A stretch of 36,677 bases of DNA, from positions 1-36,677 of the forward strand of contig DDIS01000055.1 in assembly GCA_002338615.1 (NCBI GenBank), in the 5' to 3' direction. Shown here in pieces: positions 16,784 to 24,762 of this stretch (position 1 is the stretch's first letter; each line of letters begins with the position of its first letter). Made by a program: the position numbers and the translations under genes. The notes below the pieces were generated by a model. The model was not told the DNA's origin. It did no database searches and saw nothing but the letters and a program-made list of their open reading frames with translations. This DNA is from Proteobacteria bacterium UBA1844. GTDB lineage: Bacteria; Pseudomonadota; Gammaproteobacteria; Steroidobacterales; Woeseiaceae.

Positions 16784-17383
16784 TCAGGGAACGACCACGA
16801 CGTCGCCGCTTTCGAGCATGATGTTTTGTTCGAGGTTGCGGCCGCGCGCGACATCACTGTAGCGGAACTTCAAGGCGATCTGGCTGCGGTTCGCGCGCCG
16901 CAAAATGACGATGTCGTTGAGTGCGGCAAAGGCTGTCGTACCGCCCGCCATGCTCAGTGCCTGCATGACATCGACGCGCGGATTCATAACGAACGCGCCG
17001 GGATTGTTAACCTGGCCGATAACATAGATCTTGTTGCCGTTGATGGCCGTCACGGCGACCGTAACGACCGTATCCGGAATATAGCGTTCCAGGCGCCCCG
17101 ACAATTCCTGGGCGATGCTATTGACCGTTTTGCCGGCGGCACTTACATCGCCGGCCAGTGGAAATGAAAAACCGCCGTCCGGCCTGATCAGTACTTCGAG
17201 TTGCAAGTCCTCTTCTTTCCAGACAGAAATCAGCAGCGTGTCGCCAGCCTTGACCAGGTACTCGTCATCGGAAGGCCCGCCTTGAGCTGCCGCAAGCCCA
17301 TTGCCGGCGACGCACAGTGTCGTAAAAAGCGCTAACGTCGCAAAGAATTGCATTGCGCGATGTTTCATATTGCTGCATTTCAT
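16784..17383 (-). CDS. Polysaccharide export protein (Wza-like, short form)
   Basis: A 199-residue protein with a signal peptide (hydrophobic stretch near 12-30, cleaved around AAAQ), a polysaccharide-export (Poly_export) domain opening DDEYLVKAGDTLLISVW and one SLBB-like domain from about residue 113 (GNKIYVIGQVNNPGAFVM). It lacks the C-terminal helix and the extra SLBB domain of E. coli Wza (about 380 residues), matching the short form found with XrtA-type loci. It would form the outer-membrane/periplasmic exit channel. No lipobox is apparent. It starts the three-gene export operon; an AAGGA twelve bases upstream of the ATG at 17383 is the best ribosome binding site, though the second ATG at residue 6 is possible. 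Confidence 0.88.
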   Translation of the reverse strand: MKCSNMKHRAMQFFATLALFTTLCVAGNGLAAAQGGPSDDEYLVKAGDTLLISVWKEEDLQLEVLIRPDGGFSFPLAGDVSAAGKTVNSIAQELSGRLERYIPDTVVTVAVTAINGNKIYVIGQVNNPGAFVMNPRVDVMQALSMAGGTTAFAALNDIVILRRANRSQIALKFRYSDVARGRNLEQNIMLESGDVVVVP

Positions 17384-17478
17384 GCCGAGTCGGGTTCCTT
17401 TGGATATGCTGGATCAAGTTTCAAACAAGTCAACGTATGTTATTGATTGTTCGTCTGTAACGGACCTGTAAGCCGTTC

Positions 17479-17484
17479 ATTATA
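17479..17484 (-). promoter_or_regulatory. Putative sigma-70 -10 box for export operon
   Basis: On the minus strand a perfect TATAAT lies 96 bases upstream of the export-gene ATG. The best -35, GTATCA at 17501-17506 with a 16-base spacer, is poor, so a weak or activator-dependent promoter is likely. A second option, TTGACT with a 19-base spacer to CATATC, lies closer to the gene. Confidence 0.45.
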
Positions 17485-17539
17485 AGAGATAGAAAGCGTC
17501 TGATACGGTTAATTTACGACGTTATGGTAAACACCTGTT

Positions 17540-19288
17540 CTAATGCCCGTTGCCGTCAGCTTCACGGGCGCGTATGGCCTCGGGGTGAAATTTCTCCGGC
17601 ACCTCGTCACCGGAAAGAATTTCTCGTAAACGCTTGATTTCCTGATGTATTACCTTCGCTTCGTCGCCATTGCCCGGTGTTTTTGCCAACAGCGCGACCG
17701 CGGCACGCTCGAGTACCATGAATTCAAGCTCGAAGGGTAGCATTTCGTTACTGCGCGCACTGGCCCCGGATGCAGCGATATCATCCCGGAGCTGTTTGAG
17801 ACCGGCGATGACGGGTGACAGTTCCCTCGCCACGACATCGAACACGTGCAGTTCGCTTTGCATGGGCTCGCCGGACAATTCGTGTTGCCATTGAAACGTC
17901 CAGCGTCCCAACATATCGGCGTGAACCGTGGCTTGCCACGTGTAGTCACCGTTGTAGTGTCCTTTGGTTGCAAATAGAGAACCATCCGGACGATGGAACT
18001 GCCATTGCACGTCGTGGTCTTCGGCCGCGCCCACGGGAATCCAGGTATCACGGAGCGACGGTGTAAATTCAGTGCCCAGTTCAAGCGGTTTTTCGGCCGC
18101 CGTAATGCGCAGATCCATATAGCTGCTATTGCTGATTGCGGTTCCTTCCAGTGCTCGCCAGTCGGTGCCGGCTTGCCGGTACTCGAGAAACGGCTCTTGT
18201 CCGCATGAGTCGCCTGCGGATTGCGTTTGCCCGGCTTCTGCGATGAAACTCGCGGCCACTGATGTGCCCACCCCTGTGCTGATGTTCGGAACGATGATAA
18301 AGCGGCCGGCCTCGAGCTTGAGTGGGACATTGATGCTTGCCAGAACATCCTGGGGCTGCCACTCGATGCGCAGGAGCGGACGTCGCCCGGAAATTGCCAC
18401 GCCGTAATTCGCTGACCAGACTTCGAAAACACTCCCGATCGAGTCTTCATAATGGTCGACCAGTTTGTAGAGGAACAGCAGCGGTTTACGTGCAGCGATT
18501 TGCGACTGTACGTAGGTGCCGATGCGATCCGAGTCAAACACGAGTTCCTTGTCGCCCGGTGCGTAGCGCGCGAATGCCAGTGGCTGCTCGAACGTGTCGG
18601 CGTTCCTGGCGTCGTCGGATGCAAAGCCAGCGCCCGCGCTCGCCCAGGGCACTTCGCCGTACTTTGCGTCCAGCCACCAGACTTCGCCTTTTGCCGGGGG
18701 GCTGTTGTTGTCGTGCCGGGTGCCACCCTGGCCCGGATTCCAGTCCTTGCGCGCGGCGTAAACTGCAACGTCCACGGGGTAGGGTGGGCCGCTCTCGAGA
18801 CTGAGCCGCAGGCTGGCACGCTTGATTTTCGCATTTGATGGAATCGGCAGATCGTCCCATCGTTGCAAATTGCGAAACAGTTCGTATTCGCCGTAACCGG
18901 GATTGCGCGCCCGCCGGCCGAGTCGCAGATGGGCCTGGCTCACCTGGTTCCAGCCTTCTTTGTATGCGCCATCGAGGAAGCCGCGCAAGTCATTGTCTTC
19001 CATGCCCTGGTAATTTGCGTTGCGTGAGAATAAGGATAGCTGCGTGCTGCCTTCCGCGGCGCCGGTTGCTGCCGCTTCTGCCGCTTGTATTACGTCTATG
19101 TGCACATCGCCACAGGATGAAAGACGATTCATCGACGTGTCGATATAGGCGTTTCTTCCGGGTTTACGTGGCTCGTCGTCAGCTTTGCCGGAGCAGCCGC
19201 ACAGCAGCAGAAACATCACAGAGAGGATGGCTTGATACGGCTTTCTCGATACATGTGCGAGCATTTTGCTGATCACGATGCTGCTCAC
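17540..19288 (-). CDS. Lipoprotein with DNRLRE/CBM96-like region
   Basis: A 582-residue protein of unrecognised overall function. The N-terminus has a hydrophobic segment ending LLLCGC, a lipobox with the likely lipidated Cys at residue 32. Residues ~130-310 (LQRWDDLPIPSNAKIKRASL, VYAARKDWNPG, WWLDAKYGEVPWASAGAG) resemble the DNRLRE/CBM96-type beta-sandwich found in secreted carbohydrate-associated proteins. A middle region with GTDWRAL and LGTEFTPSLRDTWIPVG looks like another beta domain, and the C-terminal ~90 residues are helical. It would sit in the outer membrane and may bind the exported glycan. The GTG start overlaps the stop of the upstream membrane-protein gene by 4 bases; an ATG at 19264 is a shorter alternative. 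Last gene of the eight-gene minus-strand run. Confidence 0.6.
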   Translation of the reverse strand: MSSIVISKMLAHVSRKPYQAILSVMFLLLCGCSGKADDEPRKPGRNAYIDTSMNRLSSCGDVHIDVIQAAEAAATGAAEGSTQLSLFSRNANYQGMEDNDLRGFLDGAYKEGWNQVSQAHLRLGRRARNPGYGEYELFRNLQRWDDLPIPSNAKIKRASLRLSLESGPPYPVDVAVYAARKDWNPGQGGTRHDNNSPPAKGEVWWLDAKYGEVPWASAGAGFASDDARNADTFEQPLAFARYAPGDKELVFDSDRIGTYVQSQIAARKPLLFLYKLVDHYEDSIGSVFEVWSANYGVAISGRRPLLRIEWQPQDVLASINVPLKLEAGRFIIVPNISTGVGTSVAASFIAEAGQTQSAGDSCGQEPFLEYRQAGTDWRALEGTAISNSSYMDLRITAAEKPLELGTEFTPSLRDTWIPVGAAEDHDVQWQFHRPDGSLFATKGHYNGDYTWQATVHADMLGRWTFQWQHELSGEPMQSELHVFDVVARELSPVIAGLKQLRDDIAASGASARSNEMLPFELEFMVLERAAVALLAKTPGNGDEAKVIHQEIKRLREILSGDEVPEKFHPEAIRAREADGNGH

Positions 19289-20289
19289 GATGCCGCGCCA
19301 CTGCTTTCGTTGCTGTGTTTGATCAGCTCATCGACCTGCTGCCGTTGCCGGGCATAAAACCAGCCACCCGGCAGCGTACTCAAGAGTCCGGAAACAAAGA
19401 CCAGCAAGGCCACGGTAAATGACGGAGCACTGCCCATTACGTGGAACTGCGTGAAAAGCAGTACCAGGCTTGCCTCTCGTACGCCGAGGCCACTGATTGA
19501 AATGGGCATGAGTGACGCAAACATGACTACAGGCACAATGGCCAGGAAGTACACGAAATCGGGTGATTCGCCAATCAGGAGTGCGGCAGCATAAAACAGG
19601 GCGACTCGACCAAGCTGAAACAACACTGACAGCACCAGTGACCATACGATCAGGCGTGGGCGCGCCCTGTAAGCGTCGAAGCAATGGTAGACCTTGTCAA
19701 TCCAGGTGCGAATCTTGAGAATGAAAGCGCTCGGGAACGCGGACTCCAGGAAATGCCTGGAGACCGGCCATGCGACCGCGACAATAATGGCCGCGAGTAA
19801 CGCCAGCGTCAGTAGTACAGGAATGAGCATTAATTCGCGCAGCTCACCCGGTCCGATAAGCATGCCGAGCAGAATAACAAGACCAAGACTCATGAGCCCA
19901 AACATCCGGTCTGCAATAACGGATGCGAATGCGCCCGGAAAGTCTGTCTTGCTCTTCGCCAGGCTGTATATGCGCAGCGCTTCGACGCCAATAACTCCAG
20001 GCATTGCCTGGCCAAGGAAGCTCGATACAAATGTTATGCGGACAATCTCCGCAAACGCCGACGAAGGATTCGTGCTTCTGTACAGAACCTGCCATCGAAA
20101 GGCCGAGAGAATTCTGAGAGCCAGATCGATTGCTACCAGCGCTAAAATTGCAGCAAAAGAAACATTCTTGAGGTAGCGGCCGAGTTCATCCGTATCGAGG
20201 TTGACGAACACCAGCACAATCAGTGCAATACTGATGATGGCGCGTACCCAGCGCCCAAGACTCCGCCGCTTTCCGTCCCGGATTGTCAT
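19285..20289 (-). CDS. LPG-synthase-TM family membrane protein (UPF0104/AglD-like)
   Basis: A 334-residue protein with about eight membrane helices belonging to the lysylphosphatidylglycerol synthase transmembrane (UPF0104) family. Evidence: the order of helices, FRWQVLYRSTNP, a GQAMPGVIGVEALRIYSLA segment equivalent to the family's LPxxxGGDxxRxxxLxR motif, SVIADRMFGL, and PISISGLGVREASLVLLF near the end. It has no soluble aminoacyl-transferase domain. Relatives in glycan loci are proposed to act on or move lipid-linked substrates, but the activity is unproven. The frame is open to 20370, but an AGGA six bases before the ATG at 20289 decides this start and leaves a 25-base gap after the carbamoyltransferase. 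It overlaps the lipoprotein gene by 4 bases. Confidence 0.8.
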   Translation of the reverse strand: MTIRDGKRRSLGRWVRAIISIALIVLVFVNLDTDELGRYLKNVSFAAILALVAIDLALRILSAFRWQVLYRSTNPSSAFAEIVRITFVSSFLGQAMPGVIGVEALRIYSLAKSKTDFPGAFASVIADRMFGLMSLGLVILLGMLIGPGELRELMLIPVLLTLALLAAIIVAVAWPVSRHFLESAFPSAFILKIRTWIDKVYHCFDAYRARPRLIVWSLVLSVLFQLGRVALFYAAALLIGESPDFVYFLAIVPVVMFASLMPISISGLGVREASLVLLFTQFHVMGSAPSFTVALLVFVSGLLSTLPGGWFYARQRQQVDELIKHSNESSGAAS

Positions 20290-20314
20290 GTCATCCTGCA
20301 ACAGAATGCCGGGC

Positions 20315-22135
20315 TCAGCCGGTCTTGCGCTCTGGAGAATGCTCATCGCTTGCAGGCGGCGTAGCCGCATCGTTGGCAGATCTCGCCGCAGAGCCCGGTT
20401 TCACGCTCGCGTCCGCTTCCCGAGCCAACAGCAAATGGTCGCCGAGCACCAGCGCGTCGAGCTTGCTGTCCTGGAATGCCTTGATCGCCTCCGCGGGCGT
20501 ATTGACGATCGGCTCTTCGTGAATATTGAAGCTGGTGTTCACCAGGCTGGGAATGCCGGTAATGTCCCGGTATTCGGCAAGAATACGGTAGTAGGACGGG
20601 TTATCCTGCTCGCGAATTAACTGCGGTCGCGCGGTACCGTCAATGTGGCAGACGGCTGGCGACTGCTGCTTCATCTTTTCCGTGCAATTGAAGGTGACGG
20701 TCATAAAGCGCGCGGTTTCTTCCGCGCCTTCAATATCAAGGTAGCAGTCGTGCCGGTCTTCCCACAGTGTTACCGGTGCAAACGGCATAAACTCTGTGCG
20801 TGACAATCGATCGTTGAGCCATTTATTGACGCCCGGATCGCTGGTCTGGTACATGATCGTGCGATTACCAAGTGCACGGGGGCCGTATTCCATTGCGCCG
20901 GCGCAACGTGCGATGACCTTGCCCTTTGCCAATAGCTCGGCGACCGCGCGCTCCAAGCCATCCGTACATTCGGCCGCTTCATAGCCGGCGTTGCGAATTG
21001 CCGCCTCAATATCCTGTGCGCTGGATTCACCACCCAGGTAAACGTGATCAATAACAGGTAAATTGCGAAAGCCATTTAATTTATTGTCCAGAAACAACGC
21101 GGCGCCAAGCCCTAAACCGTCGTCTCCCATGCCAGGGTGCACGAAAATCTGTTTGACTGGCGGAAGTTCGTGAACGCGCTGGTTCAGCTTGACGTTCGCA
21201 AATACGCCACCCGCCAATGCAACATTGCCGCAACCGGTTTTTCGCACCCAGTGATCGCAATATGCGCCTACAGATTCTTCCAGCAGCGCTTGCACACTGG
21301 CGCTCAGGTCCTCCTTCGAGAAGTCGGCAGGCAGCGCTTTTTCCAGCTTTTCAATTGCGGATTGATCGAAGCACTTTCCGGAATTTCGGACCGATTCGCC
21401 ATCGTAGCGTACAAAACGTTTTAATAGGTCGAGATAGACCGGTTTGCCAAAAGCGGCAAGACCTGTAATTTTTCCTTCGTGTTTGTGTGCTTTGAACCCG
21501 CACAAATGCGTAACGTACGAATAGTAGTTGCCAACCGAGTCGTAGCTGTCGAGTTTCTGCAGCTGTCGGAAATGGCCGTCCTTGACATGATAAACGCGTG
21601 AACATTTGCCGTCACCGGCTCCGTCCTGCGTGATTACCGTCGCCTCACTAAAACCCGATGTGAAATACGCGGACGCGGCATGGCAAAGATGGTGATCAAG
21701 AAATGACACCGGTGCGGTAATGCCGAACATCTCCTTGAGGCGTTCCGGTAATGCGCGCTTACGTTTACGTGTTAGTTGCCGCTTGATGCCGAAGTAGATG
21801 CTTCTTGCTGCCTGACTATCGCCGGCGATCCGGGAGAAAGTTGAGCCTAACGAAAGAAAAGAATCACGCAGGCCGCCCTTGGTATCCCGAAAATAATCGG
21901 AGTAGGGCACCGCATCCGGTCGCCAGAAGAGATTCGATGTAGCGATCGCGACATAATCGATTTGTTTTGCCTCGATACCAGCAATTCGCATAACTTCAGC
22001 AACACTCAGGTTCGGGAAGCCCATGCTCATCTTGTTGCGATCCAGACGTTCTTCGTTGACCGCAGCAACAACTCGTCCGTCAATGGAAATTGCTGCGCCG
22101 CTGGTAAAACTGTCTGTAATTCCGAGTATGATCAT
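20315..22135 (-). CDS. Carbamoyltransferase (NodU/CmcH/TobZ family)
   Basis: A 606-residue protein with both halves of the family. The N-terminal Kae1-like domain has ITDSFTSGAAI, AVNEERLDRNKM, the metal-binding FLDHHLCHAASAYFTSGF and VITQDGAGDG, then LAGGVFANVKLNQ; the C-terminal domain has EYGPRALGNRTIM and NTSFNIHEEPIVNTPAEAI. By family it carbamoylates a hydroxyl using carbamoyl phosphate and ATP, as NodU does to Nod factors and TobZ to tobramycin. In this locus it probably carbamoylates a sugar of the glycan or a lipid-linked precursor. It is transcribed after the GlpD-like gene, separated by 116 bases, the only sizeable gap in this operon. The start ATG has AAG-rich sequence before it. 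Confidence 0.9.
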   Translation of the reverse strand: MIILGITDSFTSGAAISIDGRVVAAVNEERLDRNKMSMGFPNLSVAEVMRIAGIEAKQIDYVAIATSNLFWRPDAVPYSDYFRDTKGGLRDSFLSLGSTFSRIAGDSQAARSIYFGIKRQLTRKRKRALPERLKEMFGITAPVSFLDHHLCHAASAYFTSGFSEATVITQDGAGDGKCSRVYHVKDGHFRQLQKLDSYDSVGNYYSYVTHLCGFKAHKHEGKITGLAAFGKPVYLDLLKRFVRYDGESVRNSGKCFDQSAIEKLEKALPADFSKEDLSASVQALLEESVGAYCDHWVRKTGCGNVALAGGVFANVKLNQRVHELPPVKQIFVHPGMGDDGLGLGAALFLDNKLNGFRNLPVIDHVYLGGESSAQDIEAAIRNAGYEAAECTDGLERAVAELLAKGKVIARCAGAMEYGPRALGNRTIMYQTSDPGVNKWLNDRLSRTEFMPFAPVTLWEDRHDCYLDIEGAEETARFMTVTFNCTEKMKQQSPAVCHIDGTARPQLIREQDNPSYYRILAEYRDITGIPSLVNTSFNIHEEPIVNTPAEAIKAFQDSKLDALVLGDHLLLAREADASVKPGSAARSANDAATPPASDEHSPERKTG

Positions 22136-22251
22136 TTTCTTCTATTTGTTGTTGAAGGTGATTGGAGACATTCTGCCCGACGTGTCGCTGCAGATGGCCG
22201 CATTGCGGGGCAAGAGTTGCATGGTGCCCGACTTCCGGGTCGAGCACGGCA

Positions 22252-23775
22252 TTATTTTACAATAAACGTTGATCCGACATACTCCTCTAGTTTCTTTGTT
22301 TCGATAGTGCATTTTGCCTGGTCCCAGCCAAATGCCGAGCACGCGTCGTCAGCCAGTTCGAGTGCGATGTCGGGTTTATTGACAAGATCACTGCGGTGCA
22401 TCAGCAAATCAATCAGCGACTGCGGAGACTCGGTGGCAATCAGATTTCTTGCGCGTTGTGTCCAGGCGGCGTGACTCAAGTTTTCCCCTGGTCGCAACTG
22501 GTAGGCATTTGCTGGCGGGCGCCGAGGAAAATGCCTGCGCGCATGCGGTCGCCTGCCATCAACTCTTGCGCTGAATTTCGCTATAAGTCGCTCCGCTGTC
22601 GAACGTGCCGTCGTGTACTTGACGCCCGACACGGTAAATAATCCTGCGGGTCCACCCTGCGCCGCGTGATCGATGAGGGCAGGAACTGCCGCCAGATCCG
22701 TACTCATCGGTTCGCGGACCGGGAGTTGACCGGCGAATATTCGCGCCACGTCCGCCACGCCCAGATTCAGTGCTGGCACCGCTTCATTTATTTCCTTAAG
22801 CATTTGCTCAATATTTTGTTCTGCAACCGTTGTCGTGTTCGAGTCCGGCGGCAACCCCGCATGGCCGGTACCAACGAGCATTCGATCGTCGAGGCATTGC
22901 AAAAAGTACATGCGAGAGCCCGGGCTTGGCGATTGCACGGCATACGCGGTCCTGGCAATTCCTGGTTCATCGAGTGCCTGCACGTTCAAAAGCAAGTTCC
23001 ATGCCAGCGACGGCACATGGAACTTTTGTGTACGTCCCGTGAAGCGCTCTGCCAGCAATCGGGCGGATGGGCCTGCCGCGTTGACCACCAGTGGCGCTCG
23101 AAATTCGAGTTCCGACCCCGACCGCGTATCGCGTGCGGCAATACCGGACACCTTGTTGTGCCTGTCCAGCAGGTGCGTAGCCTCGACATAGTTCAGGGCC
23201 GCGCCGCCTGCAGCGACACCCCAGCGCAGCGTTTCGATGAGCAGACGGTGACAATCCGGCATGGCCGCGTCATACCAGAGTGCGGCACCCACCAGTCCGT
23301 CAGCGCGCGCGCCGGGAAAACGTTCGCGGGTCCTCGCAGCATTCAGAATAGACCCGTTGGGCAGGCATTGTGTGCCGGTAAGGCCATGATTTCGGTGGCG
23401 CGATAGAATGTCGTTCATCGTCAAGGCCGCTTTGAGCAAGACCCGGTTGCGTGCGAGGCCGCCATAGAGAGGCATAAGACACGCCATCGGCCGGACCAGG
23501 TCCGGAAATTCGCGCAGGAACCAGCTGCGTTCCGCCACCGATTCGTAGAAACGGGACAGGTGCATGGATTGGAGGTAGCGCAGGCCGCCGTGCACGATAC
23601 GATTATTGTTGAAGCTGGTCGCGGCGCCGAAATCGTCTTTTTCGAGCAGCAGGGATTTCAAACCCTGCCGGCCGGCCTCCAGCATCAGCATCGCGCCATA
23701 AATGCCGCCCCCGACAATTACCAGGTCGAATTGCTCGCGCGTCGCGTCGCCAGTATTTCTTTCGATGCTGGCCAA
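22252..23775 (-). CDS. GlpD-like FAD-dependent oxidoreductase
   Basis: A 507-residue DAO-type flavoprotein close in length and layout to aerobic glycerol-3-phosphate dehydrogenase. The FAD dinucleotide fold is FDLVIVGGGIYGAMLMLEA near residue 16, followed by LLLEKDDFGAATSFNNN and the HGGLRYL motif that marks the GlpD family. VVNAAGP and a late GLFTVSGVKYTTAR, equivalent to GlpD's TGGKLTTYR, complete the FAD site. It would oxidise glycerol 3-phosphate or a similar polyol phosphate and pass electrons to quinone. Why a polysaccharide operon carries it is unclear; a dedicated substrate such as a glycerol-phosphate substituent is an inference. The start is TTG, directly after the stop of the SDR gene (AAGGG upstream); no ATG is available before the FAD motif. 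Confidence 0.8.
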   Translation of the reverse strand: MASIERNTGDATREQFDLVIVGGGIYGAMLMLEAGRQGLKSLLLEKDDFGAATSFNNNRIVHGGLRYLQSMHLSRFYESVAERSWFLREFPDLVRPMACLMPLYGGLARNRVLLKAALTMNDILSRHRNHGLTGTQCLPNGSILNAARTRERFPGARADGLVGAALWYDAAMPDCHRLLIETLRWGVAAGGAALNYVEATHLLDRHNKVSGIAARDTRSGSELEFRAPLVVNAAGPSARLLAERFTGRTQKFHVPSLAWNLLLNVQALDEPGIARTAYAVQSPSPGSRMYFLQCLDDRMLVGTGHAGLPPDSNTTTVAEQNIEQMLKEINEAVPALNLGVADVARIFAGQLPVREPMSTDLAAVPALIDHAAQGGPAGLFTVSGVKYTTARSTAERLIAKFSARVDGRRPHARRHFPRRPPANAYQLRPGENLSHAAWTQRARNLIATESPQSLIDLLMHRSDLVNKPDIALELADDACSAFGWDQAKCTIETKKLEEYVGSTFIVK

Positions 23776-24762
23776 CTAGATCAGCCCTTGCTCCCGGTAC
23801 CAGGCAGCGGTGCGGGCGAGGCCGTCCGCAAGACTCACCTTGGGTGAGTAGCCAAGTGCCTGCTCGGCTTTCGCCGTGGAAAACGCGCGGTCAAGTTCAA
23901 AGAACTCGACGCGGCGCGGATACAGGGGTGGACTCAGGTTAACGGCCCGAAACAGCCTGTCGCACACCACCGATGCGAGGTACACGGGCGTGAACGGCAC
24001 CCGCAGGCGCGGATGAGGCTTGTCCAGCACATCCGCGATCGCATCGACGAGTTCCCGAATTGTCGTGTATTGCGGGCCCGCGATTGTAAATACTTCACCG
24101 AGCGCTGCAGTTTTTTCCCCGGCCAGCATGAAACCATCGACAAGGTCGTCAATGTAGGTCATGTGATACAGCACATCGCCTTTGCCAATCATGATGAATT
24201 GACCTTTCTGGATTGGCTTGAATAATTTGAGAAAACGCGTGTCTCCCGGACCGTAGATACCGACGGGGCGAACTACGCAGCCGGGCAACCCGTCACGGAA
24301 ATACTGCAATGCGAGCAATTCCCCATCGAGTTTCGATTGCTGGTAGTGGTCGCCCGGATTAAAGCGGTAGTCCTCCGCCGCAGGCGGGTCTTCGATTTCG
24401 CCTTGCACGCCGACTGTCGAGCAATGTACGAAGCGATCGACGCCGGCTCGCACCGCAGAATCCAGCAGGTTGCGCGTCGCTTCCACGTTTACGGCGACAA
24501 ACTCCGCATGATCGGCATGCTCCGAGCGATAGGCCGCAGCAATGTGGAAGACCTTGCCGATATCGGCGAAGTTTTCGGCAACGTCCGCGGCGGCGCGAAT
24601 ATCGACGACGCGGCACTCCACACCGAGTGCTTCAAGCGCCGCCGTGTTACTGCTGGCGCGAACAAACGCAACGACATCATCCCCCATGGCAACCAGTCGC
24701 TCAGCGACTTTGCCGCCGGTAAATCCCGTTGCTCCTGTTACCAATACTTTCTTTTCGGTCAC
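23776..24762 (-). CDS. Extended SDR, NAD-dependent epimerase/dehydratase-like
   Basis: A 328-residue Rossmann protein with the extended-SDR cofactor motif VLVTGATGFTGGKVAERL at the N-terminus, VDIR at strand 3, FHIAAAYR, the catalytic Ser-Thr region HCSTVGVQG, and YQQSKLDGE as the YxxxK active site. RPVGIYGPGDTRF and VLYHMTYIDDLVDGF fit the sugar-nucleotide epimerase/reductase family. It would alter a sugar or a lipid-linked precursor; hopanoid- and dihydroflavonol-type reductases share this look, so the substrate is open. The GTG start at 24762 is preceded by a strong GGAGG and overlaps the AsnB stop by 4 bases (GTGA). A frame extension to 24789 is not needed. Confidence 0.85.
   Translation of the reverse strand: MTEKKVLVTGATGFTGGKVAERLVAMGDDVVAFVRASSNTAALEALGVECRVVDIRAAADVAENFADIGKVFHIAAAYRSEHADHAEFVAVNVEATRNLLDSAVRAGVDRFVHCSTVGVQGEIEDPPAAEDYRFNPGDHYQQSKLDGELLALQYFRDGLPGCVVRPVGIYGPGDTRFLKLFKPIQKGQFIMIGKGDVLYHMTYIDDLVDGFMLAGEKTAALGEVFTIAGPQYTTIRELVDAIADVLDKPHPRLRVPFTPVYLASVVCDRLFRAVNLSPPLYPRRVEFFELDRAFSTAKAEQALGYSPKVSLADGLARTAAWYREQGLI

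Noticed and set aside
17650..18834. 394-residue open frame on the minus strand
   Set aside because: It lies wholly inside the lipoprotein gene in another frame and is rich in Arg, Ser and Pro with no domain; a codon-bias shadow.
19285..20289. Calling the LPG-synthase-TM protein the missing flippase
   Set aside because: It belongs to a different family from Wzx; translocase activity would be speculation.
22666..23406. 246-residue open frame on the plus strand
   Set aside because: Antisense to the GlpD-like gene; composition is unlike a protein and no ribosome binding site is seen.
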